The translations under genes and the position numbers were made by a program. Shown here piece after piece: positions 1-4,255 of a DNA stretch of 37,105 bases. Below the pieces are notes generated by a model. That model had not been told where the DNA came from. It saw only the letters and a list, made by a program, of their open reading frames with translations, and searched no databases. Position 1 is the stretch's first letter. Every line of letters starts with the position of its first letter. The stretch is from Thioalkalivibrio halophilus (GTDB taxonomy: Bacteria; Pseudomonadota; Gammaproteobacteria; Ectothiorhodospirales; Ectothiorhodospiraceae): contig NZ_MUZR01000029.1 in NCBI RefSeq assembly GCF_001995255.1, positions 1 through 37,105 of the forward strand, in the 5' to 3' direction.

Positions 1-39
1 GAAATCACTTGACCACCACATCAGCAGTTCTGAGCGAAG

Positions 40-833
40 GTCTTAATCCCCTTTCAGTCGGGGCATCGGTCAGACGAAACGTTCGCGGAACAGGATCCCA
101 CAGTCTGGTCTTAATCCCCTTTCAGTCGGGGCATCGGTCAGACGGAGTACACCGTCCAGGAAATCCTGGACATCGGGTCTTAATCCCCTTTCAGTCGGGG
201 CATCGGTCAGACTACTCGATAGGCACGATAAGGCGTTGGAAACGCGTCTTAATCCCCTTTCAGTCGGGGCATCGGTCAGACCCACAGCCCATGAATGCTG
301 AAACACGCGTTCATGGTCTTAATCCCCTTTCAGTCGGGGCATCGGTCAGACTGCCCCGGGGCAGGAGGCGTTCGTGATGGCCGTCTTAATCCCCTTTCAG
401 TCGGGGCATCGGTCAGACAAGCCATGAAATTCACTGACAGCGGAAAATATCGTCTTAATCCCCTTTCAGTCGGGGCATCGGTCAGACCCCCCACGGACGG
501 GAACCCCATAAGGAGGGGTTGTCTTAATCCCCTTTCAGTCGGGGCATCGGTCAGACCCGAGGGGTGGTCTATATGCGTCGGCCCGGGCGGTCTTAATCCC
601 CTTTCAGTCGGGGCATCGGTCAGACGCCCGCCTCTTCGAAGCTCTGCAGTCGTTCTGGGTCTTAATCCCCTTTCAGTCGGGGCATCGGTCAGACGCTCCG
701 AGGCTGTTCGGTACGCCGACTCTTACAGTCTTAATCCCCTTTCAGTCGGGGCATCGGTCAGACGGAACAATAAGGAGAAGTAATCATGCCCGACCACGTC
801 TTAATCCCCTTTCAGTCGGGGCATCGGTCAGAC
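40..833 (-). CRISPR. CRISPR array, 12 repeats and 11 spacers, no cas genes in window
   Basis: Twelve identical 36-bp repeats start at 40, 108, 177, 246, 316, 383, 452, 521, 590, 659, 728 and 798. On the plus strand each begins GTCTTAATCCCC and ends GCATCGGTCAGAC. The spacers are 31-34 bp and all different. A CCCC/GGGG pair inside the repeat can form a short stem. Read on the minus strand, the repeat ends in ATTAAGAC, which resembles the 8-nt 5' handle of many class 1 crRNAs. I therefore infer minus-strand transcription, with the leader right of 833 and the oldest spacers on the left. The subtype cannot be assigned without cas genes; type III or a type I system is possible. Bases 1-39 contain no further repeat, so the array either ends there or has an unusually long next spacer. 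Identical repeats at both ends argue against decay of the array itself. Confidence 0.97.
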
Positions 834-861
834 TCTTTCGCCGCGAAAACCATCGCTACTT

Positions 862-1249
862 TCAACAGGTTGCCAAGCCCACATTTGCACCATAATGGTG
901 CAACGAAAGTTTGCTTGTTGAGCCGCCATGAACATGGCCAAGGGTAGCTTGCTGGGGAGGCGCCCCGCAAGTCGCCAACGTGCCGCCACTGCAACCCGCG
1001 AGGGTATCGAACAATGCGAAGAAAGATTCCGCCGAATTGCCTGAGCGCGCCACGGCCAGCTCCGGGCCACCCCCGATGCCGACAGCCTCGACACCCGGGA
1101 AGACTCGCCTGGATTCGTGCCACATTCTCCGCGCGTCGCACCATGAGATCGCCGTTGGTTACCCTCAGACAGGCGGGCCCCGCAAGGTTGTCGCCCATGA
1201 CATACGTCGAGAATCCTTCTAGCCTGTTCCAAACACCGAAATGGGACTA
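862..1249 (-). pseudogene. Probable frameshifted remnant of an unidentified gene
   Basis: On the minus strand, reading down from a stop at 1247-1249, one frame gives protein-like sequence that includes GFSTYVMGDNLAGPACL and then VRRAENVARIQASLPG. Near position 1100 the sensible reading jumps to another frame, continuing VEAVGIGGGPELAVARSG and then NSAESFFALFDTLAG, and ending at a stop near 862. The joined product has an even mix of hydrophobic and charged residues and looks more like a real protein than either frame alone. Upstream of the stop a further stretch in the same frame (PRDWRSTLYVG) also looks coding. No family is recognised. The alternative is chance open frames in GC-rich DNA. The NtrC-like dyad falls inside the last codons. 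Confidence 0.3.
886..902. promoter_or_regulatory. NtrC-type binding site (perfect dyad) beside the CRISPR array
   Basis: The sequence TGCACCATAATGGTGCA is a 7-3-7 palindrome, extended by one more base pair on each side (885-903). It matches the enterobacterial NtrC (NRI) consensus TGCACY-A-N3-TGGTGCA at every defined position. It lies 53 bp outside the last repeat at 833, on the presumed leader side. NtrC sites normally act as enhancers for sigma-54 promoters. I looked on both strands and found no correctly spaced -24/-12 promoter nearby, so the target is unknown. Array control, a remnant of a lost nitrogen-regulated gene, or coincidence are all possible. Confidence 0.55.
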
Positions 1250-1335
1250 CCCGACGTACAACGTCGATCTCCAATCGCGTGGCAACCTTCCCGGCGCGCA
1301 CCCAGGCGACTCACCTACCCACACAGGAGCAAGTC

Positions 1336-1560
1336 TTGATCGAACAATACGTCGAAGCTTACAACTTCTGGAACACGCTCATCTTCTTTCTGATCGTCAT
1401 GTTTGTCTTGGGCGCTCTACGGCATCCCGTGGTTATGTCGAAGGCGCTCCTGACTATCGTGGCCAGCCTCCTCGGCATCGTCGCTACCACCTTGCTCCTG
1501 ATGGTCCATATGCTCGCCTATCCGTTCCGAAAGCTCACGAACCCTCAGCGTGAGGAGTAG
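1336..1560 (+). CDS. Small two-helix membrane protein, function unknown
   Basis: The gene predicts 74 residues if it starts at TTG 1336, which has AGGAG (1325-1329) six bases upstream. An in-frame ATG at 1279 would add 19 residues of non-hydrophobic sequence without a ribosome binding site, so I prefer the TTG. Two strongly hydrophobic segments are visible, about residues 11-27 (NFWNTLIFFLIVMFVLGAL region) and about 36-59 (a long run rich in L, I, V, A and T). A short basic tail (PFRKLTNPQREE) follows, probably cytoplasmic. The base composition is visibly less GC-rich than the core genes to the right, in keeping with an island. I recognise no family. Small two-helix proteins occur as holins, toxins and CRISPR-accessory effectors, but nothing here decides between them. 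Confidence 0.6.
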   Translation: MIEQYVEAYNFWNTLIFFLIVMFVLGALRHPVVMSKALLTIVASLLGIVATTLLLMVHMLAYPFRKLTNPQREE

Positions 1561-1585
1561 ATGTCGGATCGCGCCTGATTCGAGA

Positions 1586-1999
1586 TCAGGGAGAAATCCG
1601 CTCAAACAGATGCCTCATATCCGGCAAGGACATTAAAGCACCAACAGGACACGGGCATGCACAATCCGGGCGGCCGACAGGGACGGCCAACATTCGCCCG
1701 GACAAAGAGGACCGAGGCCAAAGACAAATTGAGGGAAAGCTATGCACGAAACTAAGCACCGCAACCACCAGGGCAATGACAAGAAAGGTAACTTTGCGAA
1801 ACCCATGCTGAGTTTTTCGACAAGATCGAAGGCGAATTGACAAAGACTTCGACAACCTTGATCGATACGGCCGCCAATAGCGACCGGATGCCTGAATGGG
1901 GACGTACAGGCCGCCGCCATCAAACAGCTTGCGGGGCCGCCCTTCGTACTTGGCGGCTGCCAGCGCGGCGGCAGTCAGCTTATTGGTTGGCTTGGGCAT
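1586..1999 (-). pseudogene. Truncated phage-type integrase (DUF4102 N-terminus only)
   Basis: From ATG 1999 the minus strand encodes MPKPTNKLTAAALAAAK, then KLFDGGGLYV, then GRYWRPYR. This is the N-terminal arm-binding (DUF4102) pattern of P4/tRNA-type tyrosine integrases: an LT..A..AAK start, then the K.FDGGGLYL and G.K.WR.KYR motifs. After about residue 48 the frame continues to 1586 but no longer resembles the family, and the core-binding and catalytic (R, H-x-x-R, Y) domains are absent. Full-length members are about 400 residues. The start lies 176 bp from the 3' end of tRNA-Arg, transcribed in the same direction, which is the usual position of an integrase beside its attachment site. I infer a deletion or recombination junction near 1855-1870. 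Recombinase activity is not expected. Confidence 0.7.
1742..1840 (+). CDS. Possible 32-aa ORF or 5' fragment of a decayed gene
   Basis: ATG 1742 is preceded by GAGGG (1731-1735), well placed for initiation. The frame runs 32 codons with a very hydrophilic, basic product beginning MHETKHRNHQGNDKKG. Just downstream another frame gives HAEFFDKIEGELTKTSTTL, also protein-like. A single frameshift near 1790-1805 would therefore join them into a longer protein, broken off near 1860 where the integrase scrap begins. The function is unknown. It may be only a chance frame. Confidence 0.25.
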   Translation: MHETKHRNHQGNDKKGNFAKPMLSFSTRSKAN

Positions 2000-2175
2000 G
2001 GGGGTCTCTCAGCAAGGTGACACAGGGCCAATCGGGCTTTCTACCCCCAAAAGCACCCCCGAAGGTGCGGAGCTGTCCATAGAAAGCGCCAGACAAGCAA
2101 GGACTGCCAGCACCAATAAATTGCGGTTTTTGGCCTTTATTGATGGACGCATCAGGATGGAACAAGATGGAAAGA

Positions 2176-2252
2176 TGGCGTCCCCGGCAGGATTCGAACC
2201 TGCGACCTACCCCTTAGGAGGGGGTTGCTCTGTCCAGCTGAGCTACGGAGAC
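2176..2252 (-). tRNA. tRNA-Arg (anticodon CCT)
   Basis: The minus strand folds as a complete 77-nt cloverleaf. The acceptor stem pairs GTCTCCG with CGGGGAC, the D arm contains AGCTGGAC, and the anticodon stem ACCCC/GGGGT encloses the loop CTCCTAA. The T arm is GCAGG TTCGAAT CCTGC, followed by discriminator G and an encoded CCA (2176-2178). Loop positions 34-36 read CCT, giving an arginine tRNA for AGG codons. Its 3' end faces the integrase fragment and the CRISPR patch, as expected for an integration site. A strong promoter lies just upstream (2269-2296). Confidence 0.96.
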
Positions 2253-2268
2253 GCGGGCGGGAAACCGG

Positions 2269-2296
2269 ATTATACGCGTGGCAGACCGCATGTCGA
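2269..2296 (-). promoter_or_regulatory. Sigma-70 promoter of tRNA-Arg
   Basis: On the minus strand a perfect -10 TATAAT (2274-2269) lies 16 bp downstream of TCGACA (2296-2291), a 5/6 match to the -35 consensus. Initiation would be near 2262, about ten bases before the mature 5' end. The bases after the -10 are G/C-rich (CCGGTTTCCCGCCCGC), like the discriminators of stringently controlled stable-RNA promoters. That regulation is an inference. Confidence 0.75.
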
Positions 2297-2309
2297 AAAC
2301 GCCGTCCTG

Positions 2310-2332
2310 TTCGCCTGCAAGCAGGCTCCCAC
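2310..2332. repeat. Single REP-like palindromic element
   Basis: TTCGCCTGCAAGCAGGCTCC followed by CAC has a CCTGC/GCAGG stem. It matches at 21 of 23 positions one arm of the REP pair at 19524-19548. It sits between the tRNA promoter and the next gene. Confidence 0.6.
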
Positions 2333-2415
2333 CGTTCTGCTCGCATCGGGTGCAATTCAGATTAGCGTGGCGGCACGGGGTGGCGCCCCGCGCGCCGGCG
2401 AACTAATGTACGGTC

Positions 2416-2745
2416 ATGGAGAAGCTGAACTCGGAGCAAACCGGCCGCCTGATCGACCTGCTCTGTCCGCTGGTCGGACTGCGTGGCGAGGTCGACGGCA
2501 AAGTGGTCGAACTGGTCGACATCCTTGACGAGGGTCCCGGCGGCCAGCCCGGGATCGCGCTGATGGAGGCCGGGGTCGATCGCAGCATTCAGACCAACCA
2601 GTACGGCGATCCGCTGTCGCGCCACTCGCGGGTGCGCACCCTGCCGGTGATGAGCGAGGTGGAGCCGGACCTGCATCCGGTGCTGCGCGCGCTGATCCCG
2701 GAGGACGTGCTGCGGCGCTGTCGCGAGGAACTGAGCGGCGATTGA
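2416..2745 (+). CDS. Small hypothetical protein, 109 aa
   Basis: The gene encodes 109 residues, acidic and without a signal peptide or membrane segment, so it is probably cytoplasmic. The N-terminal half has a regular helical look (LIDLLCPLVGLRGEVDG, VVELVDILDEG) and the C-terminal end is also helical (LRALIPEDVLRRCREEL). The start at ATG 2416 is the first in frame, and no clear ribosome binding site precedes it. Third-position GC is very high, like the core genes, which supports a real gene. It reads toward the tesA-like gene, ending 111 bp from the latter's stop, and it marks the first core gene right of the tRNA. I do not recognise the family and assign no function. Confidence 0.65.
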   Translation: MEKLNSEQTGRLIDLLCPLVGLRGEVDGKVVELVDILDEGPGGQPGIALMEAGVDRSIQTNQYGDPLSRHSRVRTLPVMSEVEPDLHPVLRALIPEDVLRRCREELSGD

Positions 2746-2856
2746 TTCCCGGCGTGGCGGTATCCTCACCGTTGCGTCCACGCCTGAACCGCTCCCGCCT
2801 GATTCGTCCCGCGTGCCGGAACGCCCGGTCGGGGCTTCACGACCCGCTGGCGGCGT

Positions 2857-3546
2857 TCATTGCCGCTCTTCCCTCTCTACCCGCTCCAGCACTGGCTTCA
2901 GCGACGGCCACAGATTGTCCAGAAGCTGCGGCTGGGCCTCGGCGGAGGGGTGAATCCCGTCGTCGTGCATCATCACGTCGTCATCGGCGATCCCGTCCAG
3001 AAAGAACGGCTCGAAAGCCAGCTCGCGTTCCTCCGCCAGGTCGCGAAACACGGCCTCGAAGCGGTCCGTATACTGGGGACCGTAGTTGGGCGGAATGCGG
3101 ATGCCCAGCAAGAGCGTCTCGGCCCCGGCCGCGTCGATGGCGTCGAGCATGGCCTCCAGGTTGTCGCGCATGGCTGCCGGCGACAGGCCGCGCAGGCCAT
3201 CGTTGCCGCCCAGCTCCAGGATGACGAGATCGGGTTCGGTGCGCTCCAGATTGTCGGGCAGACGCTGGCGCCCGCCCGCGGTGGTCTCGCCGCTGATCGA
3301 GGCGTTGTGCACCTCCCAGGCCGCGTCGCGGTCGGCGAGGCGTTCCTCCAGCAGGGCCACCCAGCCTTCGGACTCGTCCATGCCCCAGGCGGTACTGAGC
3401 GAGTCGCCGAACACCAGCAGCGGGTGAGCCCCGTTCTCCCCATCGACGGATGCGGAAGAATTGGTCTCTTCCGGGGAATTCGCGGCCAGCGGAAGACTCA
3501 ATAGCAGGGCAAACAGCCCTACGACGATGAACGGGAAACGCAACAT
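2857..3546 (-). CDS. tesA: GDSL-type esterase, TesA-like (acyl-CoA thioesterase I / lysophospholipase)
   Basis: This is a 229-residue SGNH hydrolase expected to cleave acyl thioesters or lysophospholipids in the periplasm. It has a signal peptide (hydrophobic residues 7-20, likely cut after LPLAA22). Block I is VFGDSL with nucleophile Ser49, block II is SGET (about 85-88), block III is ELGGND (Asn115), and block V is DGIHP with Asp196 and His199. The length is close to E. coli TesA (208 residues). The start is ATG 3546, with GAGGA about nine bases upstream; a longer frame upstream runs antisense into the ABC gene and is rejected. It is divergent from a ybbA/ybbP-like pair, the same arrangement as tesA-ybbA-ybbP in enterobacteria. 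The two start codons overlap in the tetramer CATG. Confidence 0.92.
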   Translation of the reverse strand: MLRFPFIVVGLFALLLSLPLAANSPEETNSSASVDGENGAHPLLVFGDSLSTAWGMDESEGWVALLEERLADRDAAWEVHNASISGETTAGGRQRLPDNLERTEPDLVILELGGNDGLRGLSPAAMRDNLEAMLDAIDAAGAETLLLGIRIPPNYGPQYTDRFEAVFRDLAEERELAFEPFFLDGIADDDVMMHDDGIHPSAEAQPQLLDNLWPSLKPVLERVEREERQ

Positions 3547-4255
3547 GGATGCATCCTCGCAAGCGGTACTCGAAGCCACGGACCTGCACCAGCGGGTGGA
3601 GGGACCCAGCGGCACGCTGGACATCCTTCGCGGCGTGTCCCTGGCGGTCAACCCGGGCGAGACGGTCGCCATCCTCGGCGCCTCCGGCTCGGGCAAGTCG
3701 ACCCTCCTCGGTCTCCTCGCAGGTCTTGACGCCCCCAGTGGCGGAGAAGTTCGCCTGCTGGGGCAGACCATCAGCGAACTGGACGAGGATGGCCGCGCCG
3801 CCCTGCGCGCCGGCCGGGTCGGATTCGTGTTCCAGTCATTCCAGCTGCTGCCGGCACTGAGTGCGCTGGAGAACGTCTTGCTACCGCTGGAACTCAACCC
3901 TGAGCACGAGGCGCAATCCGGCGCGGAGCTCACCCGCCGCGCAAACGAGGCGCTGGACCGGGTCGGGCTCGCACAGCGTGCCCGGCATTATCCGCACCAG
4001 CTCTCCGGGGGCGAACAGCAGCGCGTGGCCATAGCCCGCGCCATTGTGGATCACCCCGCCATCCTGTTCGCCGACGAACCCACTGGCAACCTCGACGGAC
4101 GTACCGGCGAGCCCATCATCGAGCACCTGTTCGCGCTGGCCCATGACGCCGAGCCCGGGCGCACGCCTACCGCCCTGCTACTGGTCACCCACGACCCCGA
4201 ACTGGCCAGCCGCTGCGACCGCATCATCCGCATTCAGGACGGAGTGCTGGCATGA
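3545..4255 (+). CDS. ybbA: ABC transporter ATP-binding protein, YbbA/LolD-like
   Basis: This 236-residue ATPase subunit is expected to work with the membrane protein encoded next to it. The Walker A is GASGSGKST (45-53), the Q-loop Gln is near 97, the signature is LSGGEQQR (153-160), Walker B with catalytic Glu is ILFADE (173-178), then a D-loop GNLD, and His216 in THDPE. The QLLPALSALENVLLPLEL segment is typical of the LolD/MacB/YbbA group. ATG 3545 overlaps the divergent tesA start by two bases. An in-frame ATG at 3527 would add six residues and cannot be excluded, since neither has a strong ribosome binding site. The stop overlaps the start of the permease gene as ATGA, so the two are translationally coupled. 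The substrate is unknown. Confidence 0.93.
   Translation: MDASSQAVLEATDLHQRVEGPSGTLDILRGVSLAVNPGETVAILGASGSGKSTLLGLLAGLDAPSGGEVRLLGQTISELDEDGRAALRAGRVGFVFQSFQLLPALSALENVLLPLELNPEHEAQSGAELTRRANEALDRVGLAQRARHYPHQLSGGEQQRVAIARAIVDHPAILFADEPTGNLDGRTGEPIIEHLFALAHDAEPGRTPTALLLVTHDPELASRCDRIIRIQDGVLA

Larger units (their letters stand above)
834..1335. other. Array flank with putative leader; no intact gene
   Basis: This 502-bp stretch between the array and the small membrane protein has no convincing intact gene. The part next to the last repeat (834 to about 905) is where a leader would lie if the array is read on the minus strand. It includes the NtrC-like dyad at 886-902. From 862 to 1249 the minus strand carries what looks like a broken coding sequence, listed separately. 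Other open frames here have irregular composition and no ribosome binding site, and I regard them as chance. Confidence 0.5.
1561..2175. other. Island edge between small membrane gene and tRNA-Arg; fragments only
   Basis: This 615-bp stretch holds no intact gene that I trust. It contains a very short open frame with a good ribosome binding site (1742-1840), the N-terminal scrap of an integrase on the minus strand (about 1855-1999), and AT-richer DNA from 2100 to 2175 next to the tRNA 3' end. That AT-rich part includes an inverted repeat, CAATAAA (2114-2120) and TTTATTG (2136-2142), separated by 15 bases. This is the area where an attachment-site arm or recombination directionality sites would be expected. 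I found no second copy of the tRNA 3' end in the window. Confidence 0.5.

Noticed and set aside
1-39. A further CRISPR spacer left of the first repeat
   Set aside because: With spacers of 31-34 bp the end of another repeat (GTCAGAC) should appear near positions 1-8; the bases there are GAAATCAC. It is more likely trailer sequence, unless the next spacer is 39 bp or longer.
9-783. Open frames running through the CRISPR array
   Set aside because: They translate the repeat over and over (LNPLSVGASVR or LIPFQSGHRSD) and are by-products of the repeat sequence.
851-885. A sigma-54 promoter on the minus strand next to the NtrC-like dyad (TGGCAACCTGTTGA)
   Set aside because: The spacing between the GG and the second element is one base short, the -12 GC is missing, and it would lie unusually close to the dyad.
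1116-1131. TGGCACG on the minus strand as a -24 element
   Set aside because: No GC at the -12 position with the right spacing.
2100-2175. A rho-independent terminator for tRNA-Arg
   Set aside because: The only dyad (CAATAAA/TTTATTG) is AT-rich with a 15-base loop and lacks a GC stem followed by a T-run on the minus strand.
3547-3933. N-terminal extension of the tesA-like gene on the minus strand
   Set aside because: It is antisense to the ABC ATPase Walker A region and lies upstream of a proper signal peptide start with its own ribosome site.
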